Assembly: GCF_014647795.1 (NCBI RefSeq)
Contig: NZ_BMPW01000008.1
Location: 310,001-374,000, forward strand
Direction: 5' to 3'
DNA: 64,000 nt
From: Actinoplanes campanulatus
GTDB lineage: Bacteria; Actinomycetota; Actinomycetes; Mycobacteriales; Micromonosporaceae
The translations under genes were made by a program, and so were the position numbers. Positions within the stretch are counted from its first letter, which is position 1, and each line of letters opens with the position of its first letter. This document shows positions 33,846-43,005 of the stretch, in pieces. A model generated the notes under the pieces. The model did no database searches. It was not told where the DNA came from and saw only the letters and a program-made list of their open reading frames with translations.

Positions 33846-34505
33846 CTATTCGATGCCTTTCAATCCGGGTGAGACGATCCAGCGCTGAACCAGCGCCAGG
33901 AAGAGATCCACGAGTACGGCGAGGACGGCGACGACGATGGCGCCGGCCAGCACTCGGGAGTAGTCGTTGACGGCCAGGCCGTCGATCAGCAGCCGGCCCA
34001 GCCCGCTCAGGCCCACCGCGGCGGCCACCGTGGCGGTGGCGACGACCTGGAGCGCGGCGCTGCGGAAGCCGCCCATCAGCACCGGCAGCGCCATCGGCAG
34101 CTCGACCCGGGTGAGCACCTGCCAGGACCGCATGCCCATGCCGCGGGCCGCGTCGACGACCCGGTGGTCGAGGCTGCGCATCCCGGCGTACGTGGAGGTC
34201 AGGATCGGTGGGATGACCAGCACGGTGAGCGCGATCAGCACCGGCAGCAGGCCGAGCCCGAGCAGTGTGACCAGCAGCATCAGCAGGCCGAGGGTGGGCA
34301 GCGAGCGGCCCGCGTTGCCGGCGTTGATGGCCAGGAACGAGCCGCGGCCGGTGTGGCCGATGTAGAGGCCGACCGGAAGCGCCACGACCGTGCCGATCAG
34401 CAGGGCGAGCACCGTGTAGCCGAGGTGGGCCAAGATCAGCGTCGGGATGCTGTACGGAGCGCCGAGTTCCCAGTGCGCCGGGTCGAGCAGGTAGGAGAGG
34501 TTCAC
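33846..34505 (-). CDS. opuCD: Osmoprotectant ABC transporter permease 2
   Basis: 219 residues, about six helices. PTLILAHLGYTVLALLIGTVVAL, SLPTLGLLMLLVTLLG and the coupling loop VDAARGMGMRSWQVLTRVELPMALPV identify the permease of OpuC/OsmY systems. The GTG start overlaps the previous permease stop by 4 bp. Confidence 0.9.
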   Translation of the reverse strand: MNLSYLLDPAHWELGAPYSIPTLILAHLGYTVLALLIGTVVALPVGLYIGHTGRGSFLAINAGNAGRSLPTLGLLMLLVTLLGLGLLPVLIALTVLVIPPILTSTYAGMRSLDHRVVDAARGMGMRSWQVLTRVELPMALPVLMGGFRSAALQVVATATVAAAVGLSGLGRLLIDGLAVNDYSRVLAGAIVVAVLAVLVDLFLALVQRWIVSPGLKGIE

Positions 34506-35140
34506 ACGGCACGCGTCCACGGGGTGACGGCCCGCTGCACGAGCACGATGATCAGGTCGGCGAGCCCGGCGAGCAGCACCGACAGGACGATGCCGACCAG
34601 GATCGGCTCGATGTAGAACAGCTGGAAGCCGCGGGTGAACAGCTGGCCGAGCCCGCCGATGCCGATCAGGGCGCCGACGCTGACCAGGCTGATGTTCGAC
34701 ACCGTGGCGACCCGCAGCCCGGCCAGGATGACCGGCAGCGCCATCGGCAGCTCGACCCCGGTGAGGCGCCGCACCCGGCGGTAGCCCATCGCGGTGGCCG
34801 CCTGCACGACGACCGGGTCGACCGAGCGCAGGCCGTCCGCCACGGTCCGGGCGAGCAGCGCGACCGTGTAGATGGTGAGCGCCACGACGATGTTGACCGG
34901 GGACAGCACCTTGGTGCCGAGGACGACCGGCAGGAAGACGAACAGCGCCAGTGACGGGATCGAGTAGAGCACGCCGCAGGTGTTGACCAGCGGGTGGTAG
35001 AGGACGGGGAAGCGCACGCCCAGATAGCCGACCGGCAGGGCGATGACGAACCCGAACAGCACCGGCAGCAGGGCCAGCCAGACGTGCTCCTGGAGGGCGA
35101 GCCAGACGGTGTCGGCGTTGTTCCGCAAGTATTCGATCAT
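34502..35140 (-). CDS. opuCB: Osmoprotectant ABC transporter permease 1
   Basis: 212 residues with six helices and coupling loop VVQAATAMGYRRVRRLTGVELPMALPVILAG. SIPSLALFVFLPVVLG corresponds to SLPTLGLL in the second permease; the two are paralogues that form the heterodimer. The start overlaps the ATPase stop by ATGA. Confidence 0.9.
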   Translation of the reverse strand: MIEYLRNNADTVWLALQEHVWLALLPVLFGFVIALPVGYLGVRFPVLYHPLVNTCGVLYSIPSLALFVFLPVVLGTKVLSPVNIVVALTIYTVALLARTVADGLRSVDPVVVQAATAMGYRRVRRLTGVELPMALPVILAGLRVATVSNISLVSVGALIGIGGLGQLFTRGFQLFYIEPILVGIVLSVLLAGLADLIIVLVQRAVTPWTRAV

Positions 35141-36141
35141 GAGCGCCGGCCGGCCAGGTAGTCGGCGAGGTCGTGGTGGCTGACCAGGCCGTCGGCGGCG
35201 CCGTCCGGGCCGACGCGGACCGCGATGCCGACCGGCGAGCGGATCGCCAGGTCGGCGACGACGCGCAGCGAGTCGTCCTTGGTGAAGGTGCCGCCGGTGT
35301 CGCGCGGGCCGTCGTCGCCGGGCCAGCCGACCGGGCGGCCCGCGTCGTCCAGGAGCAGGCCGTCGACCGGCCGGACCGGCAGCCCGGCCGCGCTGTCGAA
35401 GGAGAGGCCGCGCAGTCCGCGGTCCCGCCCGACGAACTCGGCCACGAAGTCGTCGGCCGGCGCCGCCAGCAGCTCCCGGGGCGTGCCGACCTGGGCGAGA
35501 CGGCCGCTTGTGCGGAACACGGCGACCCGGTCACCGAGCTTGATCGCCTCGTCGATGTCGTGGGTGACCAGGGCGATGGTCTTGCCCAGATCCTCCTGGA
35601 GGCGGAGGAACTCGCGGTGCAGCTGCTCGCGGACCACCGGGTCGACGGCACTGAACGGCTCGTCCATCAGCATGATCGGCGGGTCGGCGGCGAGCGCGCG
35701 GGCCACCCCGACGCGTTGCTGCTGGCCGCCGGAGAGCTGCGCCGGGTAGCGCTTGGCGAAGTCGGCGCTGAGGCCGACCCGTTCGAGCAGTTCCAGGGCG
35801 GCGGCGCGGGCCTCCCGGCGGGTCTTGCCGAGCAGCACCGGGACGGTGGCGACGTTGTCCAGCACGGTGCGGTGCGGGAAGAGGCCGGCGTGCTGGATGA
35901 CGTAGCCGATGCCGCGCCGCAGCGCCGCCTCGTCACGCTCCGCGACGTCCTCGCCGTCGATCAGGATCCGGCCGGAGGTGGGGGTGACCATGCGGTTGAT
36001 CATCCGGAGAGACGTGGTCTTGCCGCACCCCGACGGGCCGACCAGCGCGGTCAGCCTACCGGTGGGCAGCTCGAGGCTGAGGTGGTCCACGGCGGTGCTG
36101 CCGCCGGGGTAGACCTTCACGACGTCCTCGAATGTGATCAT
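35137..36141 (-). CDS. opuCA: Osmoprotectant ABC transporter ATPase
   Basis: 334 residues. Walker A GPSGCGKTT, signature LSGGQQQRV, Walker B IMLMDEPFSAVD and switch VTHDIDEAI. The C-terminal 90 residues (LSFDSAAGLPVRPVDGLL, ADLAIRSPVGIAVRVG) form a degenerate CBS-like module, where OpuA/OpuC ATPases sense ionic strength. First gene of the operon; an inverted repeat operator lies at 36167-36200. Confidence 0.92.
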   Translation of the reverse strand: MITFEDVVKVYPGGSTAVDHLSLELPTGRLTALVGPSGCGKTTSLRMINRMVTPTSGRILIDGEDVAERDEAALRRGIGYVIQHAGLFPHRTVLDNVATVPVLLGKTRREARAAALELLERVGLSADFAKRYPAQLSGGQQQRVGVARALAADPPIMLMDEPFSAVDPVVREQLHREFLRLQEDLGKTIALVTHDIDEAIKLGDRVAVFRTSGRLAQVGTPRELLAAPADDFVAEFVGRDRGLRGLSFDSAAGLPVRPVDGLLLDDAGRPVGWPGDDGPRDTGGTFTKDDSLRVVADLAIRSPVGIAVRVGPDGAADGLVSHHDLADYLAGRRS

Positions 36142-36166
36142 GGCACTCCTGGTTGATCTTCAAGCG

Positions 36167-36200
36167 ACCCTATTCATACTCCGTTGGTAGTGAATAGGGT
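36167..36200. promoter_or_regulatory. Inverted-repeat operator upstream of the osmoprotectant operon
   Basis: A perfect 10-bp inverted repeat ACCCTATTCA (36167-36176) / TGAATAGGGT (36191-36200) with a 14-bp centre lies 26 bp upstream of the ATPase start in an A+T-rich patch. It fits a dimeric regulator; a MarR/GbsR-type betaine sensor is a guess from function. Confidence 0.55.
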
Positions 36201-36289
36201 GTCAACGGTCACCCCCGACCTTTCCAGACCTTCGCCGCGCTCGCTGTGCGGCGGAGATCACAGTGGAGGTGGTCTGTAAAGATCAGGCG

Positions 36290-36892
36290 ATGACCGGCCG
36301 ACCGAACCGTACCGCCTGGATGCTCGGCATCGGCCTGGCCGCGGTGATCGTGGCGACCGGCGTCATCGTGCTGCCGAGGCTGCGGCCACCCGGGCCCCGG
36401 CCCGCGTTCCAGCTGCCGGTGACCTGCGAGGAGACGTGGGTGCTCGGCACCTACCCGGGGCACGACGACTTCGACATCGACTTCTTCCCCACCAGCGGGC
36501 AGGCGTGGGGGCGGCCGGTGCTGGCGTCCTTCGGCGGCACGGTCACCGAGGCGGGGCTCAACGGCACCCTCGGTTCGCGGACGCCGGACAACCCGAAGGG
36601 ACCGCACGGCACCGGCGCCGGCTACTGGGTGAAGATCGACCACGGCGGCCGCTGGGAGACGGTCTACCTGCACCTGCTCGAACCGCCCACGGTCGAACCC
36701 GGCGACCGGGTGACGATCGGCCAGCGGATCGGGTCGGTCGGCAGCACCGGCAAGTCCGGGGCGCCGCACCTGCACTACGAGCAGCTGCGGGCCGGGGCGA
36801 AGGTGGAGAGCCACTTCGACGGCGCCCCGGCCGGCATCACCAGCGACGACCGGGAGTACTCGGTGGAGCGGACCAGCCGCAACTGCGGGTGA
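36290..36892 (+). CDS. Membrane-anchored M23 peptidase
   Basis: 200 residues with one N-terminal membrane segment (WMLGIGLAAVIVATGVIVL) and an M23 domain. Zinc ligands are in YPGHDDFDID and the HLH of APHLHYEQ, with YWVKIDHGGRWETVYLHLLEPP between. It should act on peptidoglycan outside the membrane. The ATG at 36290 was preferred to a GTG nine codons earlier because it gives a normal signal anchor. Divergent from the osmoprotectant operon. Confidence 0.85.
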   Translation: MTGRPNRTAWMLGIGLAAVIVATGVIVLPRLRPPGPRPAFQLPVTCEETWVLGTYPGHDDFDIDFFPTSGQAWGRPVLASFGGTVTEAGLNGTLGSRTPDNPKGPHGTGAGYWVKIDHGGRWETVYLHLLEPPTVEPGDRVTIGQRIGSVGSTGKSGAPHLHYEQLRAGAKVESHFDGAPAGITSDDREYSVERTSRNCG

Positions 36893-36907
36893 CCCGGCCG
36901 GGACACG

Positions 36908-37867
36908 TCACGGGAGCAGGGCGGCCAGGTCCGGCTTCTTCGGCAGGGTGCCGTCGCTGACGGCCCGGTCGGCGAGGGTCTCCACCGAGGCGCGGTTGAC
37001 CTCGGCGGGCCACTTCGGCAGGACCAGCTTCGCCCGGACCTCGGGCGCGATCTTCGTGTAGCTGCCGAGGACGTCCCGGACCTCGTCGGGATGGGCGTCG
37101 GCGTACTCCAGCGACTGCTTCATCGCGGCGGTGAACCGGGAGACCAGGTCCGGGTCGTTCGCGATCAGCTGCTGCGAGGTGAAGTACATGGCGACGGTGA
37201 GATCGGGGGCGGCGTCCACGTAGCTGGAGGCGATCTTCCGGGCGCCGGCCGCGACGGCCGACTGCTGGAACGGCTCGACCACGAAGATCGCGTCGACCCG
37301 GCCCTCCTGGAGCGCCGGCACCTGGTCGGGGAAGGCCAGCTCGGTGAACTTGACCCGCGAGGCGTCGCCGCCGTCCTTGGCGACCGACGATCGTACGGTC
37401 GTGTCGACGATGTTCTTCAGGGTGTTGGCGGCGACCGTGCGGCCGGCGAGATCCTTGGGCGACCTGATCGGGCTGTCCGCCTTCACGAACAGCCCGGCGA
37501 AGTCCTGACCGTCCACGCCGGTCGAGTTGACCCCGTTGACCACCGCCTTGACCGGCAGCTTCCGGTCCGCGCCGAGCAGCAGCGAGATGGTGTTGCTGAA
37601 CCCGAACTGGTACTCGCCGCTGAGGACGGCCGGCACGATCGCGGCGCCGCCCTGCGCGGTGGTCAGGCTGAGCTCGATGCCCCGGTCCGCGAAGAAGCCC
37701 TTGTCCTTACCCAGGTAGATGGGGGCGACGTCGAGGATCGCGATCACCCCGACGTTGACCTTGTCCGGACCGGCCTCGGCGGGGGCCTTCTCGTTCTCCG
37801 GGTCACCGCAGGCCGCGGTGAGCAGGACCGTGGCGGTGAACAGCGCGAGGAGACGGGGTCGTCGCAT
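36908..37867 (-). CDS. NMT1/SsuA-type binding lipoprotein, orphan
   Basis: 319 residues. Lipobox LTAAC, then VNVGVIAILDVAPIYLGKDKGFFADRGIELSL, QFGFSNTISLLLG and DLAGRTVAANTLKNIVDTTVRS, typical of NitT/TauT-type binding proteins. No permease or ATPase adjoins it in the window. Its start is 49 bp from the divergent amidohydrolase start; TGACGTCA (37894-37901) lies between. The pair may serve one substrate. Confidence 0.87.
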   Translation of the reverse strand: MRRPRLLALFTATVLLTAACGDPENEKAPAEAGPDKVNVGVIAILDVAPIYLGKDKGFFADRGIELSLTTAQGGAAIVPAVLSGEYQFGFSNTISLLLGADRKLPVKAVVNGVNSTGVDGQDFAGLFVKADSPIRSPKDLAGRTVAANTLKNIVDTTVRSSVAKDGGDASRVKFTELAFPDQVPALQEGRVDAIFVVEPFQQSAVAAGARKIASSYVDAAPDLTVAMYFTSQQLIANDPDLVSRFTAAMKQSLEYADAHPDEVRDVLGSYTKIAPEVRAKLVLPKWPAEVNRASVETLADRAVSDGTLPKKPDLAALLP

Positions 37868-37916
37868 TCCCGCAACGTAGGGTATTCATTTGCTGACGTC
37901 AATTCATTGGAGTCCG

Positions 37917-38765
37917 ATGATCATCGACGCGCATCACCACCTGTGGCAGCCCGAACGCGGTTACCGATGGCTGGACGAACCCGGACTGGACCGGCTGCGC
38001 CGCCCCTACCTGCCGGCCGACCTGACCGCCGAGACGACCGCGGCCGGGGTCGGCGCCACCGTGCTGGTCGAGGGCGGCCGCTGCCACCGCGACGAGGTGG
38101 CCGAGTTCCTCGGCTACGCGGCCACCACACCGGTGATCGCGCGCGTGGTGGCCTGGATCGACATCGGCGCCCCGGACGTCGCGGCGACCCTGGCCGCATA
38201 CCGGCGGCTGCCCGGCGGGGAGCTGCTCGCCGGGGTGCGCGCGCAGGTGCAGGGCGAGGCCGACCCGGACTATCTGGACCGGCCGGAGGTGCGGCACGGT
38301 CTGGCCGCTGTCGCGGCCGCGGGGCTGAGCTTCGACCTCATCATCCGCGCCGAGCAGCTTCCGGCCGCGGCGAGAGCGGCGTACGCCGTACCCGAGCTGA
38401 TTTTCGTCCTGGATCATCTCGGCAAGCCCCGGATCGATGAGGGCGACACCGGTCTGCGGGCCTGGCTGGGCCCGATCACCGAGCTGGCCGGCTGCCCGAA
38501 CGTGACCGCCAAATTGTCCGGCCTGGTCACCGAGGCCGGCCCGGGGTGGACGGCGGCGGCGCTGAGCCCGTTCGTGGCGGCGGCCGTCGACCTGTTCGGG
38601 CCGGATCGCCTGATGTTCGGCTCGGACTGGCCGGTGTGCCTGCTGCGGGCCGGTTACCGCGACGTGCTGGACGCGCTGCGCGAGGCGCTGCCGCCGATGA
38701 CCGGAGCGCAGCGGGCCGAGATCCTCGGCGGCACCGCGGCCCGCGTCTACCGGCTGGTCAGCTGA
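37917..38765 (+). CDS. Amidohydrolase/lactonase of the TIM-barrel amidohydrolase_2 group
   Basis: 282 residues. IIDAHHHLWQPERGYRWLDE at the N-terminus, FDLIIRAEQLPAAA, VLDHLGKP and MFGSDWPVC at the end are the features of L-fucono-/rhamnono-lactonase-like amidohydrolases that open sugar lactones. The ATG has a GGAG ribosome-binding site. Last 8 bp overlap the convergent beta-helix gene. Probable sugar-lactone hydrolase; the substrate is not determinable. Confidence 0.87.
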   Translation: MIIDAHHHLWQPERGYRWLDEPGLDRLRRPYLPADLTAETTAAGVGATVLVEGGRCHRDEVAEFLGYAATTPVIARVVAWIDIGAPDVAATLAAYRRLPGGELLAGVRAQVQGEADPDYLDRPEVRHGLAAVAAAGLSFDLIIRAEQLPAAARAAYAVPELIFVLDHLGKPRIDEGDTGLRAWLGPITELAGCPNVTAKLSGLVTEAGPGWTAAALSPFVAAAVDLFGPDRLMFGSDWPVCLLRAGYRDVLDALREALPPMTGAQRAEILGGTAARVYRLVS

Positions 38766-39921
38766 GCTTCGACCCGGTCAGCGACGGCTGCGGCGACCCC
38801 AGGTAGAAGATGCCGGGCAGCCCGTCGCTCTCGAACCCGGAGCTGACGTTGCGCCGCAGCCGCGAGTTGCGGATCGACAGGGTGCCGGTACGGTCGTTGC
38901 TCACGTAGAAGATCGCGCCGCCACCCTCCTTCGCCCTGTTGTTCTCGATCACCGTGCCGTCGATCGTCAATCGGTACGTGTTGCCGTCGTTGTAGATCGC
39001 GCCGCCGCTGCCGCCGCCCGGGGTGCCGTCGCGGGCCGGGTTCGCGCCGTTGCCGATCGCCGAGTTGCCGGAGAAGTGGCTGTTCAGGATCGTCCACGAG
39101 ACCTGGATGCTGCTCAGCGCGCCACCGTTGGAGCAGACCCCGCCGGTGAAGGTGCTGCCCACCACGTACGCCGTCTGCCCGGACAGGCGCACCCGGATCG
39201 CCGCGCCACCGAGGTCCGGGCCGGTGCCGTGGCAGCGGTTGCCGGTGAACCGCGAGTTGATCACCTTGAGCTGGCCGCCGTTGGCGAAGATCGCTCCCCC
39301 ACCGCCGGTCTCGTCGGTCGGATCGGTGCTGTTGCCGTTCTTGAGGACGATGTTCTGCACGGTCAGCTTCGGGGTGGCCTTGAGGTGGCAGTGGCCGCTC
39401 GCCGGGCTCTGCCCGAGACTCGTGTCGCAGACGTTCATGTAGAGGATGCGGCGTTTGCCACCGCCGCTCAGGGTGACCCGGCCGCCGCCGTCGAGCACCA
39501 CCCGGGCCTTGGCGTTACGCACCTTCGCGGTGCCGGTCATGGTGATCGTGACCGGCTGCGGGCCGCAGTCGAAGGTGATCAGGCCGCCGGCCGCGACGGC
39601 CTTCACCACGGCGGCCGAGGTGCAGCTCGCCGGGGTGCCGTCGCCGATCGTCCGGTCCGGCCGGCTGGTGTCGACGGCCCGCGCGGTGGCCGGGATCGTC
39701 GCCTTCCCACCGGGGTTGCCGGGTTTCGGCAGCGTCTTCGGGCTGACACTCGGCTTCGGGGGCGCCGGTGCCGATGCGGACGCGGCGGCCGGAACCGATG
39801 CGGACGACGACGCCGCCGCCGGAGCAGACGGCGCGGCCGCCACCGGTGGCGGGCCGGAGCTGTGGCAGGCGGCCAGCGAACCTACGGCGCACACGGCAAG
39901 GATGATCCGTCCCCAACGCAT
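38758..39921 (-). CDS. Secreted right-handed beta-helix protein
   Basis: 387 residues. Signal peptide with lipobox-like LAAC, an Ala/Ser/Pro-rich linker (about 20-75), and a beta-helix of short turns with repeated N-x-G and G-G-A-I motifs (GGGGAIFANGGQLKVINS, GGSGGAIYNDGNTY, EGGGAIFYVSNDR). It resembles pectate-lyase-like or polymorphic outer proteins without visible catalytic residues. A secreted surface or carbohydrate-binding protein is likely. Overlaps the lactonase gene by 8 bp. Confidence 0.8.
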   Translation of the reverse strand: MRWGRIILAVCAVGSLAACHSSGPPPVAAAPSAPAAASSSASVPAAASASAPAPPKPSVSPKTLPKPGNPGGKATIPATARAVDTSRPDRTIGDGTPASCTSAAVVKAVAAGGLITFDCGPQPVTITMTGTAKVRNAKARVVLDGGGRVTLSGGGKRRILYMNVCDTSLGQSPASGHCHLKATPKLTVQNIVLKNGNSTDPTDETGGGGAIFANGGQLKVINSRFTGNRCHGTGPDLGGAAIRVRLSGQTAYVVGSTFTGGVCSNGGALSSIQVSWTILNSHFSGNSAIGNGANPARDGTPGGGSGGAIYNDGNTYRLTIDGTVIENNRAKEGGGAIFYVSNDRTGTLSIRNSRLRRNVSSGFESDGLPGIFYLGSPQPSLTGSKLS

Positions 39922-39964
39922 CGCCAGATGCTACGGCTTCCGCCCGCCACGTAGTCTCCTACCC

Positions 39965-41746
39965 GTGTCCAGCCGAAGTATGCGTACCAGAGTCACGTTC
40001 CCGATCGTCCTGCGCGAGCTGACCGTCCTCCGGGTGGTCGACGTGAACGCCGGAACCCGCCGGATCACCGTCGGGGGCCCGCAACTCGGCGCGTTCCACG
40101 CCCACGGGCTGGACCTTCCCGCATGGACGTCGGAGGGCTTCGACGACCACGTCAAGTTCTTCTTCGCGGCGCCCGGCGCCGACCGGCCGGTGCTGCCCCG
40201 GCAGGAGATCGCCAGCCTGGACTGGCCGGCCGGCGAGCGGCCCATCGCCAAGGACTACACCCCGCACGGGATCACCGCGGACGGGGTCGACTTCGATTTC
40301 GTACGGCACGGCAGCGGCCCGGCCGCGACCTGGGCCGAGCACGCGAAGCCCGGCGACACGGTGTGGATGGCCGGCCCGAAGATGTCGCTGAGCCACCCGG
40401 CCGGCGCCGACGTCATCGTGGCCGCCGGCGACGAGACCGCCCTTCCCGCGCTGCGCCGCTGGCTGCACGAGATGCCGGCCGGCACCCGCGCGCACGTCTT
40501 CATCGAGATCGCCGACGACAGCCGCCGCCAGGAGCTGCCGACCGCCGCCGACGCCGAGATCACCTGGCTGTCCGGCGGCTCCCCCACCCTGGACGAGGCG
40601 GTCCGGGCCCTGCCGTGGCCGGACGGCGTCGTCTTCGCCTGGGTGGCCGGTGAGGCGGGCGCCATCCGACCGCTGCGCCGCTACCTGCGGGTGGAGCGGG
40701 AGCTGCCGGCCTCGCAGGTGGAGATCACCGGCTACTGGAAGCGCTCCTCCACCGAGGCGCCGCTCGACGAGACGATCGAGGAGCAGCCGGAGGACGACGC
40801 CCACGATCGGCTGCACGAACTCGCCGAGATCGTGCCCGGCCTCGCCATCCGGGTGGCCGTCACACTCGGGGTGATCGACGCCGTCGACGCCGGGGACGGC
40901 ACGGCGGCCGCGATCGCCGCGCGGGTCGGCGCCGACCCCGGCACCGTCGAGTCGCTGCTGCGCTACCTGGCCGCCCTCGACGTGGTCGCCGTGGACGCGG
41001 ACGGCCGGCACGTGCTCACCGCGCTGGGCGAGGAGCTCGCCGAGGACGCCGACGACTACCACCTGGAGAACGCCGAGGCGATCCTCGACCTGAGTGTGCT
41101 CAAGCTCGCCGCCGCCGGGGCGCCGGAGTCGCTGCGCGCCCTCTTCGAGACCGACGAGCGACTGGGCGGGCAGGCCCGCGGCGTGGTCGAGGACCTGGCA
41201 CTGTGGATCGCGCCGCTGATCATGTCGGCGTACGACTGGGCCGGGACGGGCGCGGTCGCCGCAACCGGGCACGGGGCCGGTGCCGCCGTCAACGCGATCG
41301 CCCGCGCCCACCCCGGTGTCGAGCTGAGCCTGTCCGCGCTGCCGTCGGCGCTCACCATGGTCCGCGACCGGGTCCTCGACAAGGAGCACACCGGACACGT
41401 CGAGCTCGTGCCCACGTCCGGGGCCGTCGTGGTCCGCGACGGCGCCACCCACCTGCTGGTGCACTTCCTGGACTGGCTGACCGACGCCGACGCGGCCCAC
41501 CTGCTCGCCGAGTTCGCCCGCGCGCTGCCGGCCGGGACCGACGTCGTGGTGGTCGAGGACGTCCGCCCGGACGGCGACACCGACGTCGAGGAGATCGAGA
41601 ACGACCTGCGCCTGCGGGCGGCGTTCGGCACCGGGCGGCGGACCGCCGAGCAGGTCACCGCGCTCCTCGAAACGGCCGGTCTGCGGACCGTCATGTCCAC
41701 CGACATCGGCTGGTCACACCGAATGTGGCATCTCACACCCGCATGA
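39965..41746 (+). CDS. Siderophore-interacting protein fused to an O-methyltransferase-like domain
   Basis: 593 residues (GTG; ATG 39980 is possible). N-terminal 265 residues form a siderophore-interacting (SIP/ViuB) FAD reductase: TFPIVLRELTVLRVVDVNAG, PIAKDYTPHGI, VWMAGPKMSL, then the NAD-binding DVIVAAGDETALPALRRWLHEM and GAIRPLRRYLRVERELP. From about 290 comes a dimerising winged helix (RVAVTLGVIDAV) and an O-methyltransferase-type domain with a degenerate SAM loop ATGHGAGAA. The first part would release iron from imported siderophores; the second might methylate a ligand or be inactive. Confidence 0.85.
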   Translation: MSSRSMRTRVTFPIVLRELTVLRVVDVNAGTRRITVGGPQLGAFHAHGLDLPAWTSEGFDDHVKFFFAAPGADRPVLPRQEIASLDWPAGERPIAKDYTPHGITADGVDFDFVRHGSGPAATWAEHAKPGDTVWMAGPKMSLSHPAGADVIVAAGDETALPALRRWLHEMPAGTRAHVFIEIADDSRRQELPTAADAEITWLSGGSPTLDEAVRALPWPDGVVFAWVAGEAGAIRPLRRYLRVERELPASQVEITGYWKRSSTEAPLDETIEEQPEDDAHDRLHELAEIVPGLAIRVAVTLGVIDAVDAGDGTAAAIAARVGADPGTVESLLRYLAALDVVAVDADGRHVLTALGEELAEDADDYHLENAEAILDLSVLKLAAAGAPESLRALFETDERLGGQARGVVEDLALWIAPLIMSAYDWAGTGAVAATGHGAGAAVNAIARAHPGVELSLSALPSALTMVRDRVLDKEHTGHVELVPTSGAVVVRDGATHLLVHFLDWLTDADAAHLLAEFARALPAGTDVVVVEDVRPDGDTDVEEIENDLRLRAAFGTGRRTAEQVTALLETAGLRTVMSTDIGWSHRMWHLTPA

Positions 41747-41870
41747 ATTGAACCGGGCACGGTCGGTAGCCGTAACCTCCACAGAGAATCATCCAGGGTC
41801 TGTCCGTCGACCACGCCGTAGCCCCGCGTGACCGTCCGGGCAGACCCTGACAGGCGTGGGGAGACGCGTT

Positions 41871-42995
41871 GTGGAGCGGAGAGGCTCTGGTGACAAGGCT
41901 GTCGACGGGCGGGGCCGTCCATCGACGTTGCGGATCGCCGGATACGTGGCCGGTCACGCCGAACCCGTCGCCGACGAGCCGGCCGAACCGGACCTGAGCC
42001 GCGTCCGCCTGCCCGACATCTCGGACTACTGGCCGGACGCGATACGCCGCATCGACCTCCGGGCCGGCCGGGCCGGCCATCCGCGACCGGCCGGCACACC
42101 GCGGCCGCCACGACTCCCCGGCGGACCGCCCACCACCGGCGACCACGGACGGCGGTGGGCCGGGCGCCGGCCGGTGATCCTGGCCGGCCTGCTGGCGCTC
42201 GTGTTCGCCGGCGGCACCGTGCTGCTGACCCGGCCGCTGACCGACAGCGGCCGGCAGCAGACCCTGCCGGCCGCGGAGGCTCCCACCGATCCGGTCAGCG
42301 TCGCCCCGTTGCAACCAGCCGCCCCGAGCGCCGCCACCAGCGCCCCGGCCACGCCGTCACCCACACCGACGAAGCCCGCCACCACGGCGCCGGTCGCGCC
42401 GAAGCCGCCCGAACGGGTGCGGGAGGCACGGTTCGAGCTGGCCAGCGGGGTCACCGAACTGTCCGTGCGAACCGTGTCGCTGGATGACGGCCAGAACTTC
42501 CGGGTGACGACGCCGTCGGACTCCGGGCTCGACCTCGACACGTCGTTCGACGACGGGGTGCTGCGGGTGGAGGCCACATCGGACGGGTCCGGCGGGTCGG
42601 GGCGGGTGGACGTACGGCTCAGTGACCGGATCGTGTGGGACCTGCGGATGGGCGCGGGTGTGCACACGGCGTCGTTCGACATGGGCACCGGCACGGTCGG
42701 GCGGATCGACCTGCGGGGCGGGGCACAGACCATCGACATCGAGGTGGGGCGGCTGTCCTCGACGCTGCCGGTGCGGATGGCGGGTGGCGTGCACACCTGG
42801 CGGATCCGGACGGCACAGCGGGTGCCGGTGCGGGTGGCGGTCGGCGCTGGCGCCGGCGACATCACCCTGTACGGGCACAGTTCGGGCGGCGTCGGCGCCG
42901 GAGACAGGATCCGCTCCGGGGACCTGGACGACCGGCCCGGCCTCGACGTCGACGCCGAGGCCGGGATCGGGTTCATGGAGGTCTTCGAGGATTGA
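41871..42995 (+). CDS. Single-pass membrane protein with extracellular beta-structure
   Basis: 374 residues from a GTG preceded by GGGGAG (GTG 41856 is an alternative). A cytoplasmic region, a membrane helix near 105-122 (PVILAGLLALVFAGGTVLL), a Pro/Thr/Ala linker and a C-terminal domain of repeating hydrophobic strands (LSVRTVSLDDGQNFRVTT, VDVRLSDRIVWDLRMGAGVH, DIEVGRLSSTLPVRMAGGV) resembling DUF4097-like beta-solenoids. Function unknown. A 9-bp inverted repeat (41794-41802 with 41841-41849) precedes the gene. Confidence 0.7.
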   Translation: MERRGSGDKAVDGRGRPSTLRIAGYVAGHAEPVADEPAEPDLSRVRLPDISDYWPDAIRRIDLRAGRAGHPRPAGTPRPPRLPGGPPTTGDHGRRWAGRRPVILAGLLALVFAGGTVLLTRPLTDSGRQQTLPAAEAPTDPVSVAPLQPAAPSAATSAPATPSPTPTKPATTAPVAPKPPERVREARFELASGVTELSVRTVSLDDGQNFRVTTPSDSGLDLDTSFDDGVLRVEATSDGSGGSGRVDVRLSDRIVWDLRMGAGVHTASFDMGTGTVGRIDLRGGAQTIDIEVGRLSSTLPVRMAGGVHTWRIRTAQRVPVRVAVGAGAGDITLYGHSSGGVGAGDRIRSGDLDDRPGLDVDAEAGIGFMEVFED

Positions 42996-43005
42996 CCCAC
43001 CACTC

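Noticed and set aside
41728-41760. A T-arm-like GAATTGAACC word
   Set aside because: The flanking bases do not pair into a T-stem and no D-arm is near; it is the end of the fusion gene.
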